From Tritrichomonas musculus (lineage: Eukaryota; Parabasalia; Tritrichomonadida; Tritrichomonadidae): a stretch of DNA of 64,000 bases. This document shows, piece by piece, positions 18,768 to 30,400 of this stretch (positions are counted from its first letter, which is position 1; each line of letters begins with the position of its first letter). The DNA is taken from NCBI GenBank assembly GCA_039105265.1, contig JAPFFF010000011.1:3534001-3598000 (forward strand). The letters run 5' to 3'. The translations under genes were made by a program, and so were the position numbers. The notes beneath the pieces were generated by a model. It saw only the letters and a list, made by a program, of their open reading frames with translations. It did not search any database and had not been told where the DNA came from.

Positions 18768-19821
18768 CAGGGATGTTTATCGATAGTGTCCGATAACGGT
18801 TAAATACGTTGCCAATATTATCGATATTATCGGGAGTAGAGTAGAATAACCGATACTATCCGATAATAAATATCATTATCGATAAAAGCGGTTATTATCA
18901 TGGCCAATAATGACCGATATTTTTAACTTTTTTAAGGTAAAGAAAAGATATTTACTAGAAATTATGGCTATTTAATTGTTATATAATTATATAAAAGTTA
19001 TTTTTTCAAGTAATGACATATAAAAAAGCTTGTATGTACAAATGATCAAATTATTAAAAAAGATTTTTTATATTTCATAGGAAATTAACTTTTATTATAA
19101 TAAAAGATAAGTAATATATTATAATTCTAATAATATTTAAGTATGAAATTAAAATCAATAAAGATAATTTTATTTTGGCAAAATAATTAAATTTATCAAA
19201 AAGTGAACACGATAACTTTTTGTAAATTAATAAAATTCTCTCCATTTCTCAAAATATTTTTAGACTTAATATTCTTTTAATAAAAAAAAACGCAAATTAT
19301 TTTAGTAGCATTGCATTAATATTTCATTACATATTAAGATTCGTTAATTTGCAAATATGGAAATAATTTAATACTGAGAAGATATGAGGAAATTATCGTC
19401 TTATAACTTTGTTCTTAATCATAATCTTTTTTTGTTGGCCAATTGGTTCTTTTTTAAAAATTTTGAAAATAATCTTTTTATGTATTAATCAAAAACCCGA
19501 TTTTTTAGCTTCTCATTATTATATTGGACATATAATGCACTCTGACCTTATTTCGCTTATTTCAGCATGCACTATTGAAGTACAATTAAAAATATAAAAT
19601 TCCAAATTTTAATCAAAAATGTAAAAAAAAAGTATGGAAATTTTATTATAAAATATCGGAGAATATCGAACCGTAACCGTCCGATAGTGACCAAATATCG
19701 GCGGTTTTGCTTAACGTATTTATCGATAATTATTGGTTATCGAACAAATTTTTATCGATATTATCGGACTATCGATAATGAGCCGATAATCGATATTTAT
19801 CATCATCGATCGACAACCCTG
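18768..19821. mobile_element. hAT-like non-autonomous DNA transposon, 1054 bp
   Basis: The segment begins CAGGGATGTTTATCGATA and ends, read on the other strand, CAGGGTTGTCGATCGATG, so the terminal inverted repeats start CAGGG-W-TGT as in many hAT elements. It is flanked by an exact 8-bp duplication ATATATAC at 18760-18767 and 19822-19829, the length diagnostic of hAT insertion. Both subterminal regions (about 18780-18930 and 19650-19810) are packed with CCGATA, ATCGATAA and TATCGG motifs in both orientations, the usual layout of transposase-binding sites. The interior is plain A+T-rich DNA; its longest frame (19409-19597) has no transposase features. The intact duplication suggests a fairly young insertion that is mobilised in trans. 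Confidence 0.88.
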
Positions 19822-20136
19822 ATATATACCTTTAAAATAGGATTTCAATAATTATTTCCATTATTTCTCAAAAGATCTCATTTATTATATTATCTAAAAT
19901 TTTAAATATAAATATATTTATTTTTTAATATATAGAATAGTTATATACACTATATTTTAAAAATATATTCGTTAAATTTTATAAGATATTGAGATATAAT
20001 GTTTTTGCTAATCATATTATTTTTATTATATTTGTGAGGAAAAAAATTTTTTCAATGAAAAATTGTGATATATTCATTTAATTCATTTAAATAAGCTTAT
20101 AATTTTTGTGGGCTAATCAAAAATTTAAATTGAAAT

Positions 20137-21450
20137 ATGCAACCTATTCCAATTTCGTCCTTCCCTCCACTCACCCCACCAATTAATTCATTCACTCCAC
20201 CGCAGCCACCTCCTTTTCAACCACCGAAATTATGTCAAAATCAACAACAAGCTCCACAAACATCTTTCCCATTTGGTTATCAAGTTGTTCAAAATCCACT
20301 TCTTGCTCAATATCAAAGCATTCCGCAATATCAAGCATATTTACCTGGTCAACCTCAGTTTAATACATATCAACCGCCAACATCATACGTTTGCATCCCT
20401 AATTCTAATCAAAGCTTATTACTAAATCAAGATCCGAATTTTAACCTTTCTGGAATTAGTACAGCATCATCCGTCAAAAATATGAATACTTCTTCAAGTC
20501 ACTCTTCAATTGCCAATGCCACCAGTAGCAGTAACTCTCTGAACAAACAAGATGATTTAAGATCATCAATTCAAATTTTTGTTAAAACCCTTGAAAATTC
20601 TTCAAAAAACAGAAAAAGTCAGTCCTCGGATAATAATTCAACTAGTGGATTTGATAATAATGAAGATAATGAAGATTTCGGTGCCCAACAAATTTCTACT
20701 TTATCGAAAAGATTTTCTATCAAACGCAGACGTTTATATGATGTAATTAATGTTTTTGAGGCAATTGGATGCTGCGAGAAAAGTGGACTCGACTCAGTCA
20801 GATGGGTTGGGAAAGAAAACATTATATCAAATTTACGTTCTCTAAAATTACAACGAGGCGTTCATGACAGAAAAAAACGATTAGATGACCTCTTTCCTGT
20901 TCCTTGCTGTGTCGGTATATCAAATTTGTCAATTTCTTTTTTATTACTTTTCTTTGCATTACAACAAAATAAAGTTGATCTCAGATATGCATCTCAATTT
21001 TTCTCTAGGACTACAGCAAGATATAAAACTACATTATGCAAACTATATCAAATATGCTATATTTTAGGCTCTATTGGTGTAACCTCAAGAACTGCACAAG
21101 TATGCGAGGTTATACTAAATAAGCCCTATTATGATGAAGATGTTCTTCCACCTGAAGAAGACGGTGATTATGAAAAAAATTTAAGTGACAACGATGATTC
21201 TAATTCAAAGAATAAACTTAAAAAAAAGGGACATAATCAAATATTAACATCCAAAAGTTCAATTTTGAAAAGTAGCACTTCTCCAATTAAGCTAATTGAT
21301 ATGTCTATTAATTCTCTTTTAAATCATAAGGAGGATATGTACAGCAATCAATACATTTATGATAGAAGAAAAGAACTATCAGAGTGCTATTCAGAATTCA
21401 TCAAGAAAAATGATGAATCAACACTATCTACGGCTTCAACATTTGTTTGA
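20137..21450 (+). CDS. E2F/DP-family winged-helix transcription factor
   Basis: The protein has 437 residues. Residues 1-145 are Pro/Gln/Ser/Asn-rich. Residues about 146-225 form a winged-helix domain whose recognition helix reads KRRRLYDVINVFEAIG (near residue 196), followed by the wing GLDSVRWVG; this is the hallmark RRxYDxxNVxE motif of E2F and DP proteins that reads TTTSSCGC-type sites. A second, weaker helical module at about residues 270-320 (NKVDLRYASQFF...LCKLYQICYILGSIGV) has the same L-Y-x-I-x-x-I-L-x-x-I-G spacing and may be a second winged helix, as in the atypical E2F7/8 type. An acidic and Ser-rich tail follows. No retinoblastoma-binding motif was recognised. It likely controls S-phase genes. 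The start is the first ATG in an A+T-rich leader; the stop is TGA. Confidence 0.85.
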   Translation: MQPIPISSFPPLTPPINSFTPPQPPPFQPPKLCQNQQQAPQTSFPFGYQVVQNPLLAQYQSIPQYQAYLPGQPQFNTYQPPTSYVCIPNSNQSLLLNQDPNFNLSGISTASSVKNMNTSSSHSSIANATSSSNSLNKQDDLRSSIQIFVKTLENSSKNRKSQSSDNNSTSGFDNNEDNEDFGAQQISTLSKRFSIKRRRLYDVINVFEAIGCCEKSGLDSVRWVGKENIISNLRSLKLQRGVHDRKKRLDDLFPVPCCVGISNLSISFLLLFFALQQNKVDLRYASQFFSRTTARYKTTLCKLYQICYILGSIGVTSRTAQVCEVILNKPYYDEDVLPPEEDGDYEKNLSDNDDSNSKNKLKKKGHNQILTSKSSILKSSTSPIKLIDMSINSLLNHKEDMYSNQYIYDRRKELSECYSEFIKKNDESTLSTASTFV

Positions 21451-21935
21451 ATCATATTTATAGAATAAATTTTAGTCCAAAATATATTTTGTTTGTTTTC
21501 TTTGATAAAAATATAAATTTTGAGGATATTTAAAATATCATATTTTACTTATTTTCATAAAGTTTTTTTTTGAAAAGAGCAGATTGTTAACAATTCAAAG
21601 CAATGTAAATAAATCATACCAACTTTTGAATTCAATACTATGATAAATAAAAATAATACTTAAGTAATTTAATTCGTAATTCAAAGATAATTCAAATTAT
21701 TTTCTATTATCTAACCACTCTTTATTGAAAATTGTATAGATAAAAGATAAAAAAATTCAAAGCAACGATATTTGAATAAATCTTTCTCTATTCAATTATC
21801 AATCTTCTTTTGTAAAAAGGCCAATATTAACCATAACTGTTGTTAAATTTTTCAAGCAAACCAATGTAAAATTAACAGTAAATAAACTCACAAATTGAGA
21901 AATTAATTAAATTTTTGATATAAAAGAGAGATAGA
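21451..21935. other. Intergenic, nothing recognised
   Basis: This is A+T-rich spacer after the E2F-like gene. No frame, RNA gene or repeat was recognised. Confidence 0.5.
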
Positions 21936-22532
21936 TGTTTTTTTTCCCTTTTCCCGAGATTTTCTCTCAAACGCTTTGAAAAAGTTTTTACTCACAATTT
22001 TTTCCCTTTTTTCCGAGATTTTATTTCAGAAATTTTAATGGAGTAAAATGACATAAATATAAATAATGTAAAAAAGAAATATTTATTATAATAAAGTATA
22101 GTTTTTTCAAAGCCTTTTTAGCTTTTTTTGGGAATGATGCAAAATCAAACAGCCGGGCAATAAAAATTCGGTGACTTATTACTAATGTTGAAATATGTGT
22201 GTTACAATAGCTTCAATTCTTTTTAATTTTCATTATAAAGGAGCAGAATCGTTGCATAAAGCATGCTTTGATGGCTAATTTGAATTTAAAAAACGTTCAC
22301 TATATAAATATTAAATGGCAAAGAATATCAAATGTGGGATAGCTGCCAATCTTTCAGTCCTCTATATCAGCTTGTTTCTAACCAATTGATGCTGTTTTCC
22401 GAAAAGAATAGTGAAATAACATACCGTGGGCTTACATAGAATCAATAAAAATTATTATAAACAGCCATTATGAAAACGATTAAAAAGTATTCAAAAAATT
22501 GAGAGGTAAATCTCGGAAAAAAAAAAGAGATA
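21936..22532. repeat. Inverted-repeat element with CCGAGATTT arms
   Basis: The left arm at 21936-21970 (pyrimidine run, then CCCGAGATTTTCTCTCAA) is matched on the other strand by 22497-22532 (pyrimidine run, then CCGAGATTTACCTCTCAA). A second direct copy of the arm core (TTTCCCTTTTTTCCGAGATT) lies at 22001-22020. The interior has no frame. This is a candidate MITE of about 600 bp, partly decayed. Confidence 0.45.
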
Positions 22533-22537
22533 TAGTA

Positions 22538-23238
22538 TAAACTTAAAGTAAAAAGGCAGACCACTATTTTTTCCCTCAATTATTATGACATAAAATATTT
22601 CTTCTCATTTTTAAAAATTTTTAAATTTTATCTCAAAATCTTATTTACCAATCTTTTTTTTTTACGAATTTCATCAATATCTCAGCAAAAACTCCAAGCA
22701 ATCGCTAAATATGCATCAAAGAATTTTTTTACTCTTTAAACACTACAATTTGTTATATTATTTGATCTATTCTGATATAAAATTTTTAACCAATTTTCAA
22801 TCAAAAACACCAAATTTCACGTAATACACTCAACAACAAGAAGCTGTCATTAAAAATTTTCAGTTATGCGCCAAAACAAGGTTTTTTACTCTTTTTATTT
22901 TTTGATCATATCTCATTGAACAGCACGACATAGCGCAGTACGTATCAACTGTTTTTTTACAATAAGAAAATTATTTTTATATTAATTTTCATGAAAATAG
23001 AAAGCGATCCTAATGAAAAAAAGAGCAAAACTATTTTTTTAGTAAAACCCATTTTTATTCAATTTTAAATCATTAATCATTGAAAATTAATAAAATTCAA
23101 TTGGGAAAAAACTCATACCATTTTTTGAATATAAAAGCGTATATACGATCAAGAATTTGAATATAAAAAAATTATAACGATCATATAAAGTATTCAAATT
23201 ATATTCAATTAGTGGTCTGAGTTTTTACTTTCAGTTTA
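22538..23238. mobile_element. MITE-like element, about 700 bp, TIR ending CAGACCACTA
   Basis: The arms of 29 bases at each end agree at about 26 positions. The left arm contains AAAGTAAAAAGGCAGACCAC (from 22545) and the right arm, on the other strand, AAAGTAAAAACTCAGACCAC (ending at 23231). Both ends are bordered by TA (22538-22539 and 23237-23238), as for Tc1/mariner-type insertion. There is no coding frame inside. Confidence 0.6.
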
Positions 23239-23922
23239 GAGTAATTCTATAAACCTTTAAATCTTCAGAAAAAACCTTATACTTCTTGAGAGAGCTCTCA
23301 ATTGTTTTCAAAAAGTTCATTTATATTAGTAAATATATAGCATAAATATATCTTGTTAAAAATTTTGATTAATGGTTTTAAATCAGGAAAAATTTATTCA
23401 TATATATATATAACTTAGAATTACCAAATTTTTTTAATGATTTTAATGTTTTTTTTTTTTTTTGTAAATGGAAATATTAGATTTTAAAAAAAGATAATAA
23501 TAATAATTCAAGATGATTTTCAGATAAGATTAATTTTTATTAAGAAATTGCTGCAAAATATTTCTACATTTTGCATATTGCAAAAATATGTTGACTATGA
23601 AAAAGATTTTTGCCATCAATTAGGTATTAAGTCATCCAAATGGTACAAAGAGTGTTTTATTTTTCTTCTGTTTTGTGGAAAAATTAGTTTTAAGAACATT
23701 TTTGATTTCAAAACATGTTAAGATTCTTCAATATTACTGAACAATGCATCAACTATATCATATTGTACCATTATATTGACTTATTTGTGCTTTCAACCTT
23801 TTAAAATCCTGTATATCTGAGAGAGATCTTATTTGATTTCTATAAAAAACAATAATAAACGCTCTTTTTTTATTCAAATTTTATTAGAAAATATCGTCAA
23901 TCTATTCAATTTAATATTATAC

Positions 23923-24199
23923 TACCGTAATTCCAAAAATCTCAGATATATTCAATTAATCTCAGACATTTTTGAGGAAACTTTTAATTATTTGAAAGAA
24001 TTTATTCAATCTATAGAATTATTTTAAGAGTATATTTGTTCAATGATTTGAATAGGCAATGATATTTGACCTTTTTATTTTTCATTGAAAAAGTAGGAAT
24101 TTTGAAAGTTTTTTGAAAAAATTTGAAGGTCTTTCAGTGAGTTTTCTCAAAAATGTCTGAGAATTTTTCTTTATGTCTGAGATTCTTTGAATTACGGTA
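23923..24199. mobile_element. MITE-like element, 273 bp between TA duplications
   Basis: The element runs from 23925 to 24197 and starts CCGTAATTCCAAAAATCTCA. The other end, read on the opposite strand, starts CCGTAATTCAAAGAATCTCA. The arms stay similar for about 52 bases, each with two CTCAGAnAT motifs and ending CATTTTTGAG. It is flanked by TA on both sides, which points to a Tc1/mariner-like, transposase-free element. Its right end abuts the next element. Confidence 0.75.
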
Positions 24200-24511
24200 A
24201 AGAAAAGGAATAAACCCCCTAACTTTTTCAACAACCCCCTAACTTTTTTTGACCATTTTTCCCTCTCAAATTAGCCTTTTTTGATGGCAAAAAGTACTTT
24301 CTTTTGAATTTAAATTTAAATATGGAAAAAAGTTAGGGGGTTTTGTAAAGTTAAAATCAGGGCTTCTAAATTATAATACATAAATAATATTGAATACATT
24401 ATTAAATATATTTAAATGAATGAATATTTATTGATCTATAAAAAGTTTTCTCTCAAATTTTAAAAAAGTTAGGGGGTTTTTTTATTGTTAGGGGGTTTTG
24501 AACTTTACTTT
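24199..24511. mobile_element. Inverted-repeat element with paired ACCCCCTAAC motifs
   Basis: The left end (24199 onward) carries ACCCCCTAAC twice, at about 24213 and 24234. The right end carries the complement GTTAGGGGGT twice, at about 24467 and 24487, and a fifth, inverted copy lies at about 24331. The outermost 21 bases of the two ends agree at 16 positions (AAAG-n-AAAG, then ACCCCC). The neighbouring TA-flanked element appears to have inserted right at this element's edge. Confidence 0.6.
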
Positions 24512-25136
24512 AATAATAGAAAATTTCAATTATTATCAAAAAAATTGAATATATTTTCTTAATTTTTTGAAAATCGTATCAATTAGTATAAGGTTAAATT
24601 GAGAGAAGTATATATGTATGGGTACTGGATTCTCTTCCGTCATTTATTTATATATTCATATATTATATTAATTAAGAGTTAATTAGATTATTTTATAAAT
24701 ACCAGAATATTTTAATGGGCAATAAGTGATATATCAACGATTTTATTTTTAAATGAGAAATGATCGTTTTTTTATTTTTTGAATAAGATCATTGAAATAT
24801 TTGAATATAAAAATTTAATTATGAAATATTTTTATCTTTTAGAACTACTTATATTTATAAATTATTTAATATAAATAAAAATATATAAATATATTATATT
24901 AGAAAAAATATTAATGTTAAGAATTATGTTTATTTTTTGGAGCTAAAAAAACAATTCAATATCTTTTGGTCAAGTGTAACAATTTTTTCGTTGAGCGCAA
25001 ATAAAAGAATTCGTTTGTTGGTTCTAAAAATATGGAATTTTTCAATATTTGACCAGAATTTCATAATTTTTGGCTTAAAAAATAATATAATTTTTTCAAT
25101 CTTTGAAAAAAATAGTAGATTTCTAGGATAATTATT
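24512..25136. other. Intergenic, A+T-rich, nothing recognised
   Basis: Only chance frames of about 60 codons with Phe/Ile/Lys-rich composition are present. No repeat structure stands out. Confidence 0.45.
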
Positions 25137-25343
25137 TCAAAAAGAAATAATTATATTTAAGACATCTTTTAAATCTTGCGAATTTTCATCAATTTTGTAA
25201 TCATTAAAAATGCGAATTAAATTTTCATAATTTTCTTCAAGATCATCTGAATTTTTCAAGAATTCCATTAAAGAAGATTCGACAAGTTCTCGAGAATGCA
25301 TATATATTATGATATCTGAGTTTTCTTTCAAGAATTCACTCAT
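25137..25343 (-). pseudogene. N-terminal fragment of a DUF3447/ankyrin-repeat protein
   Basis: The 68 residues starting MSEFLKENSDIIIYMHSREL and continuing DDLEENYENLIRIFNDYKID and ENSQDLKDVLNIIISF resemble the N-terminal module that precedes DUF3447 and ankyrin repeats in the large trichomonad family (LEENxxNLIxxxNxxKI...ELKxxLxxI). Family members usually run to several hundred residues. Here the frame ends at a stop right after the first helices, and no ankyrin sequence follows downstream. It is therefore a truncated gene or a detached 5' end. An initiator-like TCACTTTT lies 21-28 bases upstream of the ATG, and a 204-bp tandem repeat occupies the region further upstream. A short functional protein cannot be excluded. 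Confidence 0.6.
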
Positions 25344-25363
25344 TTTTATTTTATAAAGTAATA

Positions 25364-25371
25364 AAAAGTGA
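25364..25371 (-). promoter_or_regulatory. Candidate initiator for the DUF3447 fragment
   Basis: On the minus strand TCACTTTT fits the trichomonad initiator TCA-Y-W and would start transcription about 26 bases before the ATG. Chance matches are common in this base composition. Confidence 0.3.
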
Positions 25372-25389
25372 CAAAATAGCTTGTATGCA

Positions 25390-26124
25390 TTTTTTTAAAA
25401 AAACTGCTGATTAAAAGTTCATTCCCAATATAAATATAAATATAATGTAATTTATCACTATTATATTTTTATTTATTTAATATAAATTCGGAGCTCTATA
25501 ACAAGATATTAAAGATTCTTATTTATCGTTTTTTCATTTTCAAATATTTTGAATTGCTAAAAATTTATGATAAAAAAAAGAAACTTCTCAGAACTTTTTT
25601 TAAAAAATTGCTGATTAAAAGTTCATTCCCGATATAAATATAAGTATATTATAATATAATACTATTATATATTTATTTATTTAATATAAATTCGGAGCCC
25701 TATAACAAGATATTAAAGATTCTTATTTATCGTTTTTTCATTTTCAAATATTTTGAATTGCTAAAAATTTATGATAAAAAAAAGAAATTTCTCAGAACTT
25801 TTTTTAGAAAATTGCTGATTAAAAGTTCATTCCCGATATAAATATAAGTATATTATAATATAATACTATTATATATTTATTTATTTAATATAAATTCGGA
25901 GCTCTATAACAAGATATTAAAGATTCTTATTTATCGTTTTTTCATTTTCAAATATTTTGAATTGCTAAAAATTTATGATAAAAAAAAGAAACTTCTCAGA
26001 ACTTTTTTTAAAAAATTGCTGATTAAAAGTTCATTCCCGATATAAATATAAGTATATTATAATATAATACTATTATATATTTATTTATTTAATATAAATT
26101 CGGAGCTCTATAACAAGATATTAA
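25390..26124. repeat. 204-bp tandem repeat, about 3.6 copies
   Basis: The anchor GCTGATTAAAAGTTCATTCC occurs at 25406, 25610, 25814 and 26018, a constant spacing of 204 bases. Copies two to four are almost identical. The first diverges in its TATAAATATAA segment, and the fourth stops after CAAGATATTAAA. The array lies in the presumed promoter side of the DUF3447 fragment and has no coding frame. Confidence 0.93.
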
Positions 26125-27416
26125 ATGATTTTAAATTTCTTTCAATATTTATATAACTATTGAAAAATTATAAATCTTAATTTGGTCAACTTTTATTAAT
26201 TAAATGCTTTTTTATATTATTATATATATAAAAATAAAATAAAAAATTTTTTTCATAAAAAAAAATTTTAAATATTTTAACGAATTTTGATCGTCTACCC
26301 ACACATATAGAAGTATAAGGTTTTTATAATTACTCTACTATAATAAAATTTGTGTAAGCTCTGAGAATTATCACAAATTTTGAATTATCTTAACAAATTT
26401 GAGAGTTAAACTTTTTTAGGGGAATCTTTTTATTTTTTGAAAGGAAATCTAATATATTCAAAATTCTAATAACAAATAATAATAAGCATTTGATAATTTA
26501 TAGAATTGTTATTATATTATTAAATAAAAATAAATATATATGTGATTATTGAATTTATCAATACTCTAGCAAGATATAAATATTTGATATTTTTTTTTAA
26601 TTCAATTTTGAGAAACAAAATTTGTATTAACTCATAGAAATACCCATCCTATTTTCCGACCTCACCGCAAAAAAAGCTCCTTTTCAGGCGTTTATAACTC
26701 TTCAAATACAAGTTTTCAAAAAATCTTTTTTTATCAAATAGCATTTCAATCTAATCGATCTCGCGATCTAGGGAACCAAATTTACATTTTAATTCAAAAT
26801 GGAAAAATAAAAATGTTATATTTTTTTTTAAAGACCTAAATCAAAAATCAGGCTCCGACAAAGTCTAAGTTTTTTGTCAAAGTTAATAGATTATTTGCTA
26901 GTTTTTTTCCATATTTTTCACTCAAAATATTTTGAGGTAATGAAAATATTATTTCAATCTATACGCAAGATAAAACCATTGCTTTTGTATAATGTTTAAT
27001 AAAACTATATACCATGCTGAAAAAAGAGAAAAGAATTTTTCATTACTTGATCAATAAAATAAAATTTGAAATTATTTCTCTTTATTAATTATTTATGATG
27101 AGTTGACTAATTTCTCATTCCATATTGTATTTATTGAACATAAATTTCGTTTTTTTTCTTCTTCTTTGATTTTTTTTTGGAACAATTTCATATCGAAATT
27201 TGAAAAGTTAAAAATTCTTCATGAATTCTTTAGTTTGATTATTTATTATACAATTTTTTATTTATTATGCCGTTGTATAATTATGTATTTTTATTTTTAA
27301 TTTTAAAAATTGAGTATTTGTTAAGATATTCAAAAAACAAAAACTGATAAAACCCCCTTAAAAATTTTTTTTGAATAGAAAATTGCTTATAACTATTTAA
27401 TAATTTATTTTTCTTT
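26125..27416. other. Intergenic, A+T-rich, nothing recognised
   Basis: This stretch lies between the 204-bp array and the 3' end of the HECT gene. Only chance frames rich in Phe, Ile and Tyr are present. No RNA gene or clear repeat was found. Confidence 0.5.
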
Positions 27417-30400
27417 TTAGATTAGTTGGAATCCGCCACATTCAGACATGCAATAGTTCAGTTTTTGAAGCATAATTTTCTTATTTGAATAGGAAGGTAA
27501 TCTCAATTTATTTATACAAGTAGACACTGATGGAAGCATCATATCAATTTTTTGCTGCATTTCACTTCTTTCTTCTTTTGTCATTTCTTTTGAAAAGTGA
27601 ACATCAGAAGGTAAATATCTCGATATTGTTAGTTTTGGTTTCAAAGCTGAAATTCCTCCAATTGGGAGCCTATTAAAACCTGTTATAAATTGGATTAATC
27701 TTTGACGATCATTATCGTTCATATCGTTCAAAATCATATCTTTAAACATAACTATTGCTCTTGAATTAGTTTGGTAGCCACATTCATATGCAATATTATG
27801 TGAAAAATCTTCATCTGTAATTTCAACTGATTTTGATCCACATAAAAGAAGAGAAATTTCGTCTTCAGAGAACATATCTAAAGCATTAAATGGCAAGATT
27901 TGACAAAATCCTTTCATAAAACTATCAACGCACTTTTTGATACCAGATCCAATATTTAGTTCCTCTATTAGATAGATAAACTTATCAACATTTTCTTCTG
28001 TCACTAATATATTTTGACCATCTTTTACAAGTACACGATCAACGTATTCAAAATAAGAATTCTCAATAAAGTCTCTTTTTTGTTTGAGTGAGAGTGCAAG
28101 ATTAGGGTCAACGTCACTTAATTTAATTTTTTTGTTTCTACATAACTTAAAGAAAGCAGGATTGAAATAAATGTCAACAATGCATTCCATAAAAATCGCT
28201 TTTGCACAAAAAATTCCAAGAACTTCATATAAAGAAGGATCAGCATCATATGAAGGAAACATTCCAAACTTGTCCATACAATATTGAATATTAACATTAT
28301 TATTATTATTTTTGCTAACATTTTTCTCAACACTATTATCATTATTTTCGCCATTTTCATCTTTATTCTCACCATCTTCGTTAATAGTATCACCATTTAC
28401 ATCAATATTTTCACCATTTTCAAAATCATTTTCGAAATCTTTTTCATCGTTCTGGTCATCTTCATTTTGGCTGCCATCGTTATCAAGGTCAATCTCATTT
28501 TCTATATTTACTGAATCATTTTGATGCTGCGATTCAATTTCAAGCTCAGCTAGCGCTTCTTGTTCCATTCCAGTAGAGTTATTACGAAACAACTTTCTCT
28601 TGGCTTCACAAAATGCCCTGGCCATGAATGTATAGAACTCATGAGTAGGTCCTTTCCCGATACCTTTTTCCCCTTTAAACTCCACATCGAACATTTCAGG
28701 ATTTGGTGCGAATCTTCTCATGATCTCACATCCTTGCTCGAAGAATTCATCTGTATTACCATCTTTTGAGGGCCTGTCCACAATGAGATGAATTACCTGT
28801 TCATCATACTGGAAGACTTCATCATCATCGTTATCTTGGCTTCTGTTTAGAAATTCTCGCTCACAAAGTGATATTGAGTTCTGAGGTTGAGAGATAAGAA
28901 GCTTCATTGCCGTAAAACGGATGTTAAATGGAAATAGGAATGGATAATTAAGAATAGTTCCAAGAGAAGCTGATTTGAGGGCAATAACTTCCGAAGGTAA
29001 AGTAAGATATTTAATTAACACACAAAAATCTTTATCAATAAAAGAAGATGCCAATTCAATATTTGTATCATCATTTTCATCTTCTTCTTCAGGCTGAATA
29101 TTTTTGATATGAACATCTTTGAGATCAATTTCGACATTATCAGCTACAACAGGCTCATCTATAGTTTTTTCATCATCTTCTTCTTTGTTTTTCTTTGCTT
29201 CTTCTTCTTCCTCCTCTTCCTCTGATTGCTCTTCTTCATCATAATCTTGTCTATCGTTATTATAGTTAATTTCATCATTATCATCAGCTATTTGCTGGAA
29301 TTTGTAATCATCAATATAATTGTTCTTGCTCATTTCTGTTTGCCGTTTGTAATATGACTTGTATATTTTATCAGACACAAAAATTTCATGTAATTTAGTT
29401 AGAAGAGTTAATAAGTTTGAATACTCTTCAATATTTTTAACTTGCATTTCTGGTATTGTTAAAATTGAAAAGCCTCTGCTATCGTCAGATTTATTAGCTT
29501 TATCTTCACGAACAGAAGAACACATGATATTCATTACATTCATAAGACGAAGCTCAGCCATGACTCTGTATTGAGAATCCATCCGAGAATAGACTCTTCC
29601 ATTAACAATAACAGCTTCTTTTCTATAACTAGGATGATCAAGAGCTCTATAAAAAACAGCAAATTGAGAAGGCCAAGAAAGATTGTTAATATTTGCTTTG
29701 ACAAGTTTCATTATATCTGGTTTTGTGAGAGAATAGTTGATTAGATTTTCAAGATTCAAATTTTCTTCCTTTAAGTTAATAAGACCTTCAATCATTGATA
29801 ATGGTTGGAAATAAATCAGATGAAAAAAATATTGATTATATTGGTAATTAATTGAATTAGTGTATAATTCAGATCTTATAACTCTAATATCATTCATAGT
29901 ATTGAAATTGACCGAATTCAGCGGAATAATTTTTATTAAACTAAAACAATAATCAATTAATATTTTAATTTTGGATTTCAGTGCATTTTGATCTTCTTTT
30001 GTGATGCTTTCAACTAGTTTGATACAATGCTCAACAAAACCTTGCTTTAAGAATTGAACTTTTGTAATATGACCTTCCTGGATCATATCAATTAATTGAT
30101 CTAGCTTGATTTTTTCCATTTTGGCTTTTGTGTATTTAGTTTGTTCTTTGTGTAATGAGCTATAGTCATTGACATATTTTTCAAATTTATCAAAATATTT
30201 CTTGAATAATGCATCCTTACGCTCTTCTTTTGTTGGTTGTAAAACGTCAATAAAGAATGAATCAATAATTGGAATGTAATCTTTGAAATGAAGTAAAATT
30301 TGAGTCACAAGCATTTTATTTCTCATATTGCCAACTGTGTTTGTATAGGTATAAGCGTTTTTCTTATTTGAAGCATTTTTTCGAGTTACCATCTGATTAT

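Noticed and set aside
18203-19597. Frames of about 62 codons at 18203-18391 and 19409-19597
   Set aside because: They are rich in Ile, Phe, Tyr and Lys as expected of A+T-rich spacer; the second lies inside the hAT-like element and shows no transposase motif.
24205-24500. Interstitial telomere sequence
   Set aside because: TTAGGGGG occurs as isolated inverted copies, not as a tandem array, so it belongs to the ends of a small element.
23833-25131. Frames of about 64 codons at 23833-24027 and 24937-25131
   Set aside because: The first runs into the arm of a MITE-like element and the second has spacer-like composition; neither has a recognisable domain.
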